Of a DNA stretch of 64,000 nucleotides, positions 25,165-34,371 are shown piece after piece; positions within the stretch are counted from its first letter, which is position 1; each line of letters starts with the position of its first letter. Below the pieces are notes generated by a model. That model was not told the origin of the DNA and searched no databases. It saw nothing but the letters and a program-made list of their open reading frames with translations. The translations under genes and the position numbers were made by a program. The stretch is from an uncultured Winogradskyella sp. (GTDB lineage Bacteria; Bacteroidota; Bacteroidia; Flavobacteriales; Flavobacteriaceae): contig NZ_CANMJY010000003.1 of the NCBI RefSeq assembly GCF_947498345.1, positions 248,001-312,000 on the forward strand. The letters are read 5' to 3'.

Positions 25165-25274
25165 CGGAATATTCAAAAAAATACGGCTATAATCGTCAAT
25201 TATCTAAAATTTATAAAACGTTAAAATAGCATCATATTTTAATTTATTTTGGTAATTCATTTAAACTCATTTTT

Positions 25275-26129
25275 ATGAATAAGATTACATTATTGATTCA
25301 TTGTACAGACCAACCAAATATTATTGCCTCAGTAACCAATTTTATGGCTAATAATGATGGTAATATCGTATATATAGACCAACATGTAGATCGCGAACAA
25401 AATATCTTTTTTATGCGCTTAGAATGTGAGTTTAACTCTAATTCTTTTTCAATTGAAAATTTTAAAGATTCATTTAATACTGCTTTGGCTGATAAATTTC
25501 AACTAAAATGGAGAATGTATGCTGCAGAAAAGAAACCAAGAATGGCATTATTTGTCTCTAAATATGATCACTGCCTTTATGATATATTGGGTAGATATAA
25601 TTCGGGAGAACTGTTTCTGGAAATCCCTTTTATATTGAGTAATCATAATGATTTAAAACCTATAGCCAATAGTTTCAACATACCTTTTTACCATGTACCA
25701 GTTTCAAAAACTACTAAGCATGAAGCTGAATTAAAACAATTAGAGTTATTAGAATCTTATACTATAGATTTTATTGTTCTGGCAAGATATATGCAAATAG
25801 TTTCTGGTCTTCTTATTGATAAATATCCAAATAAGATTATCAATATTCATCATTCTTTTTTACCAGCTTTTGTTGGTGCTAAGCCTTATCATTCAGCCTA
25901 TAAAAGAGGTGTGAAAATTATAGGAGCAACGAGTCATTACATCACAGAAGAATTAGATGCGGGTCCAATTATAGAACAAGATGTATCTCATGTATCCCAT
26001 TCTTATTCTATTAAAGACTTAATTGCCAAAGGGCGTGATTTAGAGAAAATTGTTCTCTCTAATGCCATAAAACTTCATGCCAATAGAAAAGTTATGGTGT
26101 TCAACAATAAAACTGTAATTTTTTCTTAG
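25275..26129 (+). CDS. purU: Formyltetrahydrofolate deformylase
   Basis: A 284-residue enzyme that hydrolyses 10-formyl-THF to formate and THF. The N-terminal ACT domain (about 1-85, LLIHCTDQPNIIASVTNFM) is followed by a formyltransferase-fold catalytic domain with the Asn-His-Asp set in IINIHHSFLPAF and ELDAGPII and the motif GATSHYITEELD. Length and motifs are normal for PurU. It is read alone. Confidence 0.95.
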   Translation: MNKITLLIHCTDQPNIIASVTNFMANNDGNIVYIDQHVDREQNIFFMRLECEFNSNSFSIENFKDSFNTALADKFQLKWRMYAAEKKPRMALFVSKYDHCLYDILGRYNSGELFLEIPFILSNHNDLKPIANSFNIPFYHVPVSKTTKHEAELKQLELLESYTIDFIVLARYMQIVSGLLIDKYPNKIINIHHSFLPAFVGAKPYHSAYKRGVKIIGATSHYITEELDAGPIIEQDVSHVSHSYSIKDLIAKGRDLEKIVLSNAIKLHANRKVMVFNNKTVIFS

Positions 26130-26279
26130 GTAAGTAAAGATATTCTATTACTTACTTTCTGATTGAATTATACTTATTGATTAATGTTGAAGTGACTTTT
26201 TTCAATCTTTTGTTTCTTACAAAATAGACACAAGGTTATTTCTTGTGATACTATAACCATTAACTATTTATTATTTTTT

Positions 26280-27380
26280 ATGAAACAAAAACTATTATTA
26301 TTAGTCTGCTTTGTTGCTGGGATAGGATTCTCTCAAGCACAAGGCCTGCCAACAAATCCTGAACCAGGAAAGTGTTATGTAAAATGTATTACAAAAGATG
26401 AGTTTAAAGATGTAGAAGAAACTATTCAGACTTATCCTGCGTATACCACTTTAAAAATAATTCCTGCAACATATAGAACTGTTGAAGAACGTGTATTAGT
26501 AAAGGAAGCCTCTAAAAAGTTTGTGTACGTACCTGCAACATATGAAACTGTTGAAGTACCTTATGTTAAGCAAGAAGGACGTACTGATCTTAAAGCAGTA
26601 CCTGCAACTTTTGGTAGTGATTCTAGAACTTTTGAAGTCTATCCTAAAACATCTGGATGGGAATACAAAGTATTAGAAGATTGCCCATCTGTAAACAAAG
26701 AAGATTGTGTTGCTGCATGTTTTGTTGAGTACCCTGCGCAATCTAGAGATGTACAGTTTACTACACTAGCTTCTGATGCAAGTACAAACTCTATACCTGT
26801 ACCTGAGCAAAATGCAAAATATAAAAAACGTGTCATTAAGACTCCTGCCAGAATGGACGAAATTGAAATTCCTGCAGAGTACAAAACCATTAAAAGAAGA
26901 GTAGTTGATACTCCTGCTTCAACAACAACTAACACCATACCAGCACAATACCAAACAGTAACAAGAACTGTTTTAGACAAAAAAGGTGGTATTACAACCT
27001 GGGAGGAAGTTGATTGTGAATTATTAGATCCAAATGTATTACCAGTATTCTACGAATTAGGTAGCGCAAGATTAACTCCTGCATCTAAGAAAACCATTGA
27101 CGATACTTTATTACCAATATTAACTGGCAGCAATGTGAGTATTGAAATTATGTCTCATACCGACTCTAGAGGTAATGATGATTTTAACCAATCATTGTCG
27201 CAACAAAGAGCCAATTCTGTTGTTAATTATTTAGTATCTAAAGGAGTTTCGAGAAGCAGGTTAACTGCGAGAGGCTTTGGTGAAACCAGATTAACAAACA
27301 GATGTTCTAATGGAGTTGAATGTTCTGAAGCACAACATCAAAGAAATAGACGTACTGAGTTTAGAGTTATCAATAACTAA
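26280..27380 (+). CDS. OmpA-family outer-membrane protein with repeated PATY motifs
   Basis: A 366-residue protein: signal peptide (cleavage near GFSQAQ), a middle region (about 45-235) built of degenerate repeats around PATYxTV/PAEYKTI/PAQYQTV spaced by about 20-35 residues, and a C-terminal OmpA peptidoglycan-binding domain (about 250-362, IEIMSHTDSRGNDDFNQSLS and RGFGETRLTNRC). It probably links the outer membrane to the cell wall. A terminator follows. Confidence 0.9.
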   Translation: MKQKLLLLVCFVAGIGFSQAQGLPTNPEPGKCYVKCITKDEFKDVEETIQTYPAYTTLKIIPATYRTVEERVLVKEASKKFVYVPATYETVEVPYVKQEGRTDLKAVPATFGSDSRTFEVYPKTSGWEYKVLEDCPSVNKEDCVAACFVEYPAQSRDVQFTTLASDASTNSIPVPEQNAKYKKRVIKTPARMDEIEIPAEYKTIKRRVVDTPASTTTNTIPAQYQTVTRTVLDKKGGITTWEEVDCELLDPNVLPVFYELGSARLTPASKKTIDDTLLPILTGSNVSIEIMSHTDSRGNDDFNQSLSQQRANSVVNYLVSKGVSRSRLTARGFGETRLTNRCSNGVECSEAQHQRNRRTEFRVINN

Positions 27381-27397
27381 GAAATATCATTTAAGAT

Positions 27398-27427
27398 AAA
27401 AAAAGCTCCTTTAAGGAGCTTTTTTTT
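27398..27427. terminator. Bidirectional terminator
   Basis: AAAAAAAGCTCC-TTTA-GGAGCTTTTTTT hairpin between convergent genes; its right arm overlaps the stop codon of the minus-strand TlpA-like gene. Confidence 0.85.
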
Positions 27428-28544
27428 GTATGTGATACACAGGATAAGTGACAACTTTCTTTTCGGCTATAACCCCATAATTATCTTCGAGATCTAACTG
27501 CATGAGTTGAAAGAATTTATAATGAAAATCCCAATCGTGAAGCGTAAGGGTAATCTCAGAGTTATCTGGAATGATTACTGGCATATCTAAAACATAAGCT
27601 AATTGGTACGAAATATCTTTTAAAGACACATTATCTCCTTTTATCTGTGAATCTCCAATCAAATATTTAGCATTACCTTTTCCCCAATCGATTTGATTTA
27701 TATCCCAAAATTTCGGTTCTCTTATTGTAAAACTTATACCCTCTCCTTTGTCAGACTTTCGTTCTACACCTAAATTCATTTCAGAAATCAGCTTATAGGC
27801 TAAATTTTCATTAGTATTAAATGGTTTTTTAAAATAAATCTCAAAATTAGTATCCAAGTCTTGTTCTAAAATAATTTGATTTTTATAGATTTTAGCTAAA
27901 TAGCCAATAATAGATTTTAGAGACCCAGATAATTTTAAATACTTATCATTATCCACTATAGATAACTCACTATAGTTATCATTTAAAGGTTTTATTTCTA
28001 AAGCTTCTGTTGGCACATATTCAATATTTAACTCTTCTGTTATATCTATAACTTTGAAAAACGATCTTAATGATGTTTTTGCCTTTTCCTGCTTCAAAAA
28101 TTTAGTTATTATGCCTGTCTTTAAATCTGGAGCACCACCTTGCCATAGGATTTTTCCTTTAGCATTAAATAACACCCCATCTGGTAGTGCCTTAACATTA
28201 TAGGCTTTAAATGTTTCTTTATTATAATCTATTGCTACTGCCAAATCATTGGGTTTTTTCTTTAAAAATTTTTCAACTATTAAAGGGTTCTCACTAGACA
28301 ATGACACGACATAAAAATCGTTGGGAAATTGCTTCTGCAAAACACCCAGATGCTCTTTCGCAGTGATACAAGGGCCACACCAAGTAGCCCAAAAATCTAC
28401 AAAGAATAATTTGTTACTGTCCGCTGAAGCAATCTTAGATTCCTGAATAAACTCAGAAACATTAACCTGACTATAAGAATAACTTGTAGATATTACACAG
28501 ATTATTGCTGCTGAGAGAAACTTTTTGAAAAAACAATTCATCAT
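27411..28544 (-). CDS. TlpA-like thioredoxin-fold protein with C-terminal extension
   Basis: A 377-residue exported protein: signal peptide (about 1-26), a TlpA/DsbE-type thioredoxin domain (about 30-155) with the redox motif WATWCGPC (Cys56/Cys59) and the cis-Pro in VKALPDGVLF, then an unrecognised C-terminal region (about 160-377) rich in beta pattern that resembles secretin/STN-like beta modules only loosely. It may be a periplasmic disulfide reductase or a redox-linked envelope protein. Confidence 0.82.
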   Translation of the reverse strand: MMNCFFKKFLSAAIICVISTSYSYSQVNVSEFIQESKIASADSNKLFFVDFWATWCGPCITAKEHLGVLQKQFPNDFYVVSLSSENPLIVEKFLKKKPNDLAVAIDYNKETFKAYNVKALPDGVLFNAKGKILWQGGAPDLKTGIITKFLKQEKAKTSLRSFFKVIDITEELNIEYVPTEALEIKPLNDNYSELSIVDNDKYLKLSGSLKSIIGYLAKIYKNQIILEQDLDTNFEIYFKKPFNTNENLAYKLISEMNLGVERKSDKGEGISFTIREPKFWDINQIDWGKGNAKYLIGDSQIKGDNVSLKDISYQLAYVLDMPVIIPDNSEITLTLHDWDFHYKFFQLMQLDLEDNYGVIAEKKVVTYPVYHIQKKAP

Positions 28545-28680
28545 GAATTATGTAATTTTCTAATAGATAAACAAATACTGTGCTAAAAATAACAATTTGA
28601 AAATTTATAAATACGTTTACAAATAATAGTATAAACAATTATCAGTTAATAATTATAACCTACTTCAATCAGTATTATTA

Positions 28681-28688
28681 TATCTTTG
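28681..28688 (+). promoter_or_regulatory. -7 promoter box for DUF4197 gene
   Basis: TATCTTTG, perfect TAnnTTTG, only 13 bp before the ATG at 28702, which predicts a very short 5' leader. Confidence 0.5.
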
Positions 28689-28701
28689 AAAAAAAATTAC
28701 C

Positions 28702-29406
28702 ATGAAACGACTATTTTTATTTTTTCTATCTTTTTCAATATTAACATCATGTGCTGAACTACAGCAAGTTGTAGAATCACTTCCTCAAGGCGGAGGGCTT
28801 AGCAATGCAGATATGGCTGCAGGTTTAAGACAAGCACTAGATTTAGGCATAGACAAGCAGGTAACTAAACTTACCAAAAAAGATGGCTTTTATAAGAACG
28901 AACTCGTTAAGATCTTACTGCCAAAAGATTTACAAAAAGTAGATAATGCTTTACGAAAAATTGGTTTGAGCAGTTTAGCCGATAGTGGTATAAAAGCCCT
29001 AAATAGAGCTGCAGAAGATGCTGTTAAGGAGGCAACTCCAATTTTTATCAACGCTGTTAAGGATATTACATTTAATGATGCTAAGAATATTCTTTTGGGT
29101 GAAGATGATGCTGCTACTAGTTATTTAACGACTAAGACCCAAACAGAATTGTATAACAAGTTTAAACCTGTAATCGATGATTCGTTTGGCAAAGTTGGTG
29201 CAGACCAAATCTGGAATAACCTTATTACTAAATACAACAGCCTTCCGCTCACAAACAATGTAAATCCAGACTTAACTGATTATGTGACTACTGAGGCTCT
29301 AAAAGGTGTTTATACCATGATTGGTATTGAAGAAAAGGAAATTAGAAATAAAGTATCTTCCCGAACTACAGATTTATTGAAAAAAGTATTTGCTTTACAG
29401 GACTAA
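28702..29406 (+). CDS. DUF4197 lipoprotein
   Basis: A 234-residue lipoprotein (ILTSC, Cys about 17) of the DUF4197 family: QVVESLPQGGGLSNADMAAG, ALDLGIDKQVTKLTKKDGFY and the KDITFNDAKNILLGEDDAAT segment are characteristic. The body is helical, and family function is unknown. Monocistronic. Confidence 0.9.
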   Translation: MKRLFLFFLSFSILTSCAELQQVVESLPQGGGLSNADMAAGLRQALDLGIDKQVTKLTKKDGFYKNELVKILLPKDLQKVDNALRKIGLSSLADSGIKALNRAAEDAVKEATPIFINAVKDITFNDAKNILLGEDDAATSYLTTKTQTELYNKFKPVIDDSFGKVGADQIWNNLITKYNSLPLTNNVNPDLTDYVTTEALKGVYTMIGIEEKEIRNKVSSRTTDLLKKVFALQD

Positions 29407-29485
29407 ATTCCTGTTTTTTAAATGATAAGAGAGTTTGTATTGATTTATTTAGTAATTTAATGTCGTAATTACTAAACCAAATGCA

Positions 29486-29683
29486 ATGGCTCACTTAGAC
29501 CGATTGCTCCAAAAAAAGACAAAACTTAAAAAGGAATATAGGCGGCTAATAGAGGATGCCTATAATTTTAGACAAACCGACCATGCGCTGAGTGACTTTT
29601 CAGAGTACAAAGCGACTAAAATTTTGCATAAAATCAATAAGTTGAGATTTATTATCGGAGATACAAAATTACAAGCTAATTAA
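29486..29683 (+). CDS. Small helical protein of Lacal_2735-like type
   Basis: A 65-residue basic, coiled-coil-like protein without signal peptide. The pattern KKTKLKKEYRRLIEDAYNF...LSDFSEYKATKILHKINKL recalls the small Lacal_2735-type family of Flavobacteriaceae, judged from memory. Function unknown. Confidence 0.6.
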   Translation: MAHLDRLLQKKTKLKKEYRRLIEDAYNFRQTDHALSDFSEYKATKILHKINKLRFIIGDTKLQAN

Positions 29684-29993
29684 TCGTTTCGTTAGCTTCA
29701 AGGTTGTATGGATTTACAACTTCCTAAGCATCTGCAAAAAAGTTAAACTTTTACATGTCTTCTAAATATACCACTGTATTTTGTAAGTAAACATTTCTAA
29801 GATTTTTAAGGAAAGATATTTTTCTCAAATTACATTTCTACTCTGAGCTATTAAACTACATTTAATTATATGCTAATATTAAGGTAACATATAAACCACT
29901 TAAATATGATTTCTTTGTAATGCAAAAGAAAGTCTTAAAAGTTAAGATCGTTAGTTAGTAGTAAGTCGGTATTTCAGTTAGGTACCGACTTTT
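29684..29993. other. Intergenic region with possible small RNA
   Basis: A 310-bp gap with no ORF. A hairpin TTTCTTTG/CAAAAGAAA (about 29909-29931, one bulge) and a terminator at 29963 lie near its end, 280 bp beyond the preceding stop codon. They may define a small RNA of 70-100 nt or simply the long 3' end of the upstream gene. Confidence 0.35.
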
Positions 29994-29995
29994 TT
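29963..29995 (+). terminator. Rho-independent terminator
   Basis: AAGTCGGTA (29963-29971) pairs with TACCGACTT (29983-29991), followed by a T run that reaches into the stop codon of the convergent gene. Confidence 0.8.
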
Positions 29996-30782
29996 ATACT
30001 AAATAATGAAGGGATTGAAAATACGTATAAGACGCTAGTAATCGGCTTCCATACCAAGAAAATAATTCTCCATCTACTATTCTAACAGGCACCTTTGGAA
30101 AGTTCGATCTTAATTCTAAAATATGTGCCTCTTTAAAAGGGTATGGCTCACTAGATAAAAAAATAATATCAGCTTCTTGCAATTTTGAATTGTTTAGTTC
30201 TATTTCAGGGTAACGTTTTTCTTCTTTAAACACATTAACAAAGCCAGCTTCGTTAATCATATAATCGATAAAGGTATGAGAAGCCGCAACCATCCATGGT
30301 GCTTTCCAAATAAAATAAGCCACTTTATATTTATTATTACCCTTTAAGTTATTTTGAAATTGCTCGCGCTGCTTTTTAATCTTAGAAACTATGTGCAACG
30401 CTTTGTCTTTGACTTGAAATAATTCACCATACATATTAATAAGCGCATAGCAGTCGTCTATATTATAAATATCGCTGATATGTATAGGAGCAATACTTTC
30501 TAACTCTTCAATTATTGATTGTGTATTCTCCTCCTTATTACAAAGAATAATATCGGGTTGGAGAGCTTTAATTTTTTCAACATGAATTTGTTTGGTCCCA
30601 CCAACAACCGTCTTCTTTTTTCTTAAATGCTTTGGATGAGCACAAAATTTTGTAACACCAACTATTGAAGTTTCTAAACCCAAATCAACTAATAATTCTG
30701 TTTGGGATGGTACTAATGAAACGATACGCTTTGCCCTTTCGCTTATTTGAAGTTTACGATTGAGTTGGTCTGTAAATATCAT
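29994..30782 (-). CDS. BtuF-like helical-backbone metal/cobalamin-binding protein
   Basis: A 262-residue protein of the periplasmic-binding class III type (BtuF/FepB fold): RIVSLVPSQTELLVDLGLE, VGGTKQIHVEKIKALQPDIIL and the C-terminal LFSWYGSRL region are recognisable. I start at the ATG at 30782; a TTG at 30815 would add 11 hydrophobic residues but still no proper signal peptide, which is odd for a binding protein and may mean a cytosolic or differently exported variant. It is 33 bp after pyrF. No ABC permease or ATPase is adjacent. Confidence 0.82.
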   Translation of the reverse strand: MIFTDQLNRKLQISERAKRIVSLVPSQTELLVDLGLETSIVGVTKFCAHPKHLRKKKTVVGGTKQIHVEKIKALQPDIILCNKEENTQSIIEELESIAPIHISDIYNIDDCYALINMYGELFQVKDKALHIVSKIKKQREQFQNNLKGNNKYKVAYFIWKAPWMVAASHTFIDYMINEAGFVNVFKEEKRYPEIELNNSKLQEADIIFLSSEPYPFKEAHILELRSNFPKVPVRIVDGELFSWYGSRLLASYTYFQSLHYLV

Positions 30783-30815
30783 AATAAAGATGCTAAAGCA
30801 GGTTGAGCATAACAA

Positions 30816-31631
30816 TTAATGAGATAGTTCCTCTTTCATTTGCAACTGTAATATTTCAGCTTGTTTTGCAGCTGCTTTTGCAAAATCTTTGTCTTGAGAG
30901 GCATATATAATTCCTCTTGAAGAATTTATCAATAAGCCTACAGAATTATTCATGCCATATTTGCAAACCTCATGCAAATTTCCACCTTGAGCGCCAACAC
31001 CAGGAACTAACAAGAAACTATCAGGAATGATTTTACGAATATCAGCCAAAAACTCTGCTTTTGTTGCTCCAACCACATACATCAAATTCTCTGAATTCTC
31101 CCAAGTTTTTGAGGTCTCTAATACCTGTTTATATAATTCAACACCATCTGTGGTCTTAGTTTGAAAGTCAAACGCACCTAGATTAGACGTCAACGCCAAA
31201 AGAATAGTATGTTTATCTTTAAAAGTCAGAAAAGGTTCTACCGAATCTTTTCCCATATATGGAGCTACAGTAACACTATCGAACCCTAAATCTTCAAAAA
31301 ATGCTTTAGCATACATGGTACTTGTATTACCAATATCACCACGTTTTGCATCAGCAATGGTATAAATTTCAGGATGATTTTTGTTAAGGTAGTTTATAGT
31401 TTTTTCTAAAGCTTGCCAACCTTTAATTCCGTAAGCTTCGTAAAATGCCGTATTTGGCTTGTATGCCACACACAAATGATGTGTGTCATCAATAATAGCT
31501 TTATTAAAAGCAAAGATGGGATCTTCCTCTTTCAATAAGTACTTAGGAATCTTATTTAAATCCACATCTAAACCTATACAGAGAAAAGATTGCTTTTTAT
31601 GGATTTGGTTTATGAGTTGGGTTGTTGTCAT
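30816..31631 (-). CDS. pyrF: Orotidine 5'-phosphate decarboxylase
   Basis: A 271-residue enzyme of the long (type 2) OMP decarboxylase group, making UMP. Motifs: [14 protein letters not shown], catalytic [17 protein letters not shown] with the Asp-Lys-Asp set, and [11 protein letters not shown] near the phosphate site. Length is normal. It follows prfA with a terminator between them. Confidence 0.95.
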   Translation of the reverse strand: MTTTQLINQIHKKQSFLCIGLDVDLNKIPKYLLKEEDPIFAFNKAIIDDTHHLCVAYKPNTAFYEAYGIKGWQALEKTINYLNKNHPEIYTIADAKRGDIGNTSTMYAKAFFEDLGFDSVTVAPYMGKDSVEPFLTFKDKHTILLALTSNLGAFDFQTKTTDGVELYKQVLETSKTWENSENLMYVVGATKAEFLADIRKIIPDSFLLVPGVGAQGGNLHEVCKYGMNNSVGLLINSSRGIIYASQDKDFAKAAAKQAEILQLQMKEELSH

Positions 31632-31636
31632 AGTAT

Positions 31637-31660
31637 AAAAAAAGCCTCAATGAGAGGCTT
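31637..31660 (-). terminator. Terminator between prfA and pyrF
   Basis: On the minus strand AAGCCTC-TCATT-GAGGCTT followed by a T run, just after the prfA stop. It would separate or attenuate pyrF expression from the prfA transcript. Confidence 0.7.
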
Positions 31661-31664
31661 CAAT

Positions 31665-32741
31665 TTAAATCACATCATCATTAGCTTTCAACAACTCTGT
31701 GTTTTCAGCTAGCATTAATTCGTCTATTATTTTTTGAATATCACCATTAATGATATTTGATAAATCGTAAAGTGTTAAACCAATTCTGTGGTCAGTTACT
31801 CGTCCTTGAGGATAGTTATAGGTTCTGATCTTAGCACTTCTATCACCAGAGCTTACCATACTCTTTCGTTTTTCAGAATCCGCAGCTTGCTTCTTAGCCA
31901 ACTCTAGTTCGTATAAACGAGAACGTAATACTTTTAAAGCCTTTTCTAAGTTCTTATGTGACGATTTTTGGTCCTGACAGCTCACTATCATTCCTGTTGG
32001 CTCATGGTGCAACTTAATTGCTGAATAGGTTGTATTCACTGACTGTCCACCAGGACCTGTTGACGTTGTACGCTCAATACGTACTTCAGTCATATCTAAC
32101 TCTACATCAAACTCTTCGGCTTCAGGTAAAACCATGACTGTAGCAGCACTTGTATGTACGCGGCCTTGGGTTTCGGTTTGAGGTACACGTTGTACACGAT
32201 GTACACCAGCTTCAAACTTCATAGTACCATAAACATCTTCCCCGGAAACTTCGAAAATAATTTCTTTAAATCCGCCTGATGTACCATCACTTTGACTTAC
32301 CACATCTACTCTCCAACCTTTATCACTACAATACTTAGAATACATTCTAAATAAATCACCTGCAAAGATACTAGCCTCGTCACCACCAGTACCAGCTCTT
32401 ACTTCTACAACGACATTCTTAGCATCGTCTGGGTCTTTTGGTATTAACAAAAAGCGTATATCCTCTTCAAGCTTAGGAAGCTGTTCTTTAGCCTCATCGA
32501 GCTGCATTTTAGCCATTTCTACCATTTCAGCATCAGAGCCATCAGCAATGATTTCTTCTGCTTCAGAAATGTTATCTAAAAGTTCTTTATATACCAGACC
32601 TTTATCAACAATCTGCTTTAGGTCTTTGTATTCTTTATTGAGTTGTATATAACGCTTTTGGTCTGATATAATATCGGGTTGAATGATAAGGTCATTAACC
32701 TCATCAAAACGTTGTTTTACAATCTGTATTTTCTCTAACAT
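31665..32741 (-). CDS. prfA: Peptide chain release factor 1
   Basis: A 358-residue class I release factor. The GGQ motif is in [19 protein letters not shown] (hydrolysis of peptidyl-tRNA), with the usual N-terminal coiled coil and [20 protein letters not shown] before it. It recognises UAA/UAG stop codons. Full length. Confidence 0.97.
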   Translation of the reverse strand: MLEKIQIVKQRFDEVNDLIIQPDIISDQKRYIQLNKEYKDLKQIVDKGLVYKELLDNISEAEEIIADGSDAEMVEMAKMQLDEAKEQLPKLEEDIRFLLIPKDPDDAKNVVVEVRAGTGGDEASIFAGDLFRMYSKYCSDKGWRVDVVSQSDGTSGGFKEIIFEVSGEDVYGTMKFEAGVHRVQRVPQTETQGRVHTSAATVMVLPEAEEFDVELDMTEVRIERTTSTGPGGQSVNTTYSAIKLHHEPTGMIVSCQDQKSSHKNLEKALKVLRSRLYELELAKKQAADSEKRKSMVSSGDRSAKIRTYNYPQGRVTDHRIGLTLYDLSNIINGDIQKIIDELMLAENTELLKANDDVI

Positions 32742-32763
32742 CGCGCTTCAAAAAATTGAGTTT

Positions 32764-32771
32764 CAAAAGTA
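32764..32771 (-). promoter_or_regulatory. -7 promoter box for prfA
   Basis: CAAAAGTA on the plus strand (minus-strand TAnnTTTG), 23 bp before the start codon. Confidence 0.5.
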
Positions 32772-32853
32772 CAATTTTTTATGGATTTTTATCAGAAAGT
32801 ATTTTTGTATCGATTGAGAAAATAATTTTAATTGTTTTTGCGTTGTAAGTTAT

Positions 32854-33144
32854 ATGGTAAGGCAGTTCACCTCTATACTCAATTACTATAAACCGCTTGC
32901 CTTATGGTCATTTTTAGTGACTATTGCAATTACGTTTATAAATCCAGAATTGATTTTGGCATTATGCACAAAATTGTTCTTGGTATTTTTACTATGGATA
33001 ATGATTAGTGATAGAAAACTAAGACAGCGTTTAAAATTCTATAAAATTAGAGGTGTCTCTCACTTAAAATTTTTCAGCACCATTTTTATACTAGATAGTT
33101 TAATTACCTGTACGTTTTTATTGCTTATAAAAGGATTTATTTAA
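32854..33144 (+). CDS. Small membrane protein, 96 aa
   Basis: Three hydrophobic helices (about 17-31, 32-50 and 75-95) joined by a basic loop (SDRKLRQRLKFYKIRGVSHLK). No family is recognised. It lies between two minus-strand housekeeping genes and is read alone; the stop is next to that of purM. Confidence 0.65.
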   Translation: MVRQFTSILNYYKPLALWSFLVTIAITFINPELILALCTKLFLVFLLWIMISDRKLRQRLKFYKIRGVSHLKFFSTIFILDSLITCTFLLLIKGFI

Positions 33145-33145
33145 A

Positions 33146-34324
33146 TTAGTATTCAAAAGTACCATATGTACTTTTAATAGTTAACCTTTTTGAAGCAGAA
33201 GCCTCTACTCTACCAATAATTTTGGCATCAACATTAAACGATTTTGAAATCGCAATGATATCTTCTGCTACTTCTGGTGTAACATACATTTCCATACGAT
33301 GACCACAGTTAAATACTTGATACATTTCTTTCCAATCTGTTTTAGATTGCTCTTGTATCAATTTAAATAATGGCGGAATCTCAAACATATTATCTTTTAC
33401 AATATGGAGATTATCCACAAAATGAAGAATCTTAGTTTGTGCTCCTCCACTACAATGTATCATTCCATGAACAGAATCACTGTTGTACTTATTTAAAACA
33501 GCCTTTATAATTGGAGCATAAGTTCTCGTGGGAGACAACACCAATTTACCTGCATCAATTGGTGAGTTTTCAACTGAATCTGTTAGTTGCGTTTGTCCGG
33601 AATAGACTAAGTCTTCTGGCACTGCAGCATCATAACTTTCTGGATATTTTTTTGCTAAATATTTAGAAAACACATCGTGCCTTGCAGAAGTTAAGCCATT
33701 ACTTCCCATACCTCCATTGTATTCATTTTCGTAGGTAGATTGACCAAAAGATTCTAAACCTAGAATAACGTCTCCTTCACTTATATTAGCATTATCTATA
33801 ACCTTAGAACGCTTCATTCTTGCAGTAACTGTAGAATCTACAATAATAGTTCTCACTAAATCTCCTACATCAGCAGTTTCACCTCCAGTGGAGTGAATTG
33901 TAACACCAAAAGATCTTAAATCTTCAATCAATTCTTCTGTTCCGTTGATAATTGCAGAAATGACTTCGCCTGGAATTAGGTTTTTATTACGACCTATGGT
34001 TGAGGATAACATAATATTATCTGTGGCACCAACGCAAAGCAAGTCATCAATATTCATAATTAAGGCGTCTTGTGCAATGCCTTTCCAAACAGAGAGGTCG
34101 CCTGTTTCTTTCCAATACATATAGGCTAAAGATGATTTTGTACCTGCACCATCTGCATGCATTATAAGGCAGTAATTATCATCATTAGTTAAATAGTCTG
34201 GAACTATTTTACAAAAAGCCTTAGGAAATAAGCCTTTATCTATATTTTTTATGGCATTGTGCACATCTTCCTTAGACGCAGAAACGCCTCGCTGTGCATA
34301 CCTTTTGCTAACCGAATTACCCAT
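33146..34324 (-). CDS. purM: Phosphoribosylformylglycinamidine cyclo-ligase (AIR synthase)
   Basis: A 392-residue ATP-grasp-independent PurM-type enzyme of purine synthesis, converting FGAM to AIR. It has YAQRGVSASKEDVHNAI, the ATP/Mg region HADGAGTKSS, the HSTGGETADVGDL motif and the C-terminal NCGHRMEMYV. It is the longer variant common in Bacteroidota. It heads the cluster purM-prfA-pyrF-btuF-like on the minus strand. Confidence 0.93.
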   Translation of the reverse strand: MGNSVSKRYAQRGVSASKEDVHNAIKNIDKGLFPKAFCKIVPDYLTNDDNYCLIMHADGAGTKSSLAYMYWKETGDLSVWKGIAQDALIMNIDDLLCVGATDNIMLSSTIGRNKNLIPGEVISAIINGTEELIEDLRSFGVTIHSTGGETADVGDLVRTIIVDSTVTARMKRSKVIDNANISEGDVILGLESFGQSTYENEYNGGMGSNGLTSARHDVFSKYLAKKYPESYDAAVPEDLVYSGQTQLTDSVENSPIDAGKLVLSPTRTYAPIIKAVLNKYNSDSVHGMIHCSGGAQTKILHFVDNLHIVKDNMFEIPPLFKLIQEQSKTDWKEMYQVFNCGHRMEMYVTPEVAEDIIAISKSFNVDAKIIGRVEASASKRLTIKSTYGTFEY

Positions 34325-34348
34325 TGAAGAATTTTATAATTGGTACTG

Positions 34349-34356
34349 CAAAAGTA
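34349..34356 (-). promoter_or_regulatory. -7 promoter box for purM
   Basis: CAAAAGTA on the plus strand, identical to the box before prfA, 25 bp before the purM start. Confidence 0.5.
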
Positions 34357-34371
34357 AGAATTGATATCTAT

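Noticed and set aside
26130..26165. AAGTAA/TTACTT hairpin after purU as a terminator
   Set aside because: Only a 6-bp AT stem with a weak following T run; not convincing.
27411..28544. Secretin/STN-type role for the C-terminal part of the TlpA-like protein
   Set aside because: The beta pattern is only loosely similar by eye; no firm motif supports it.
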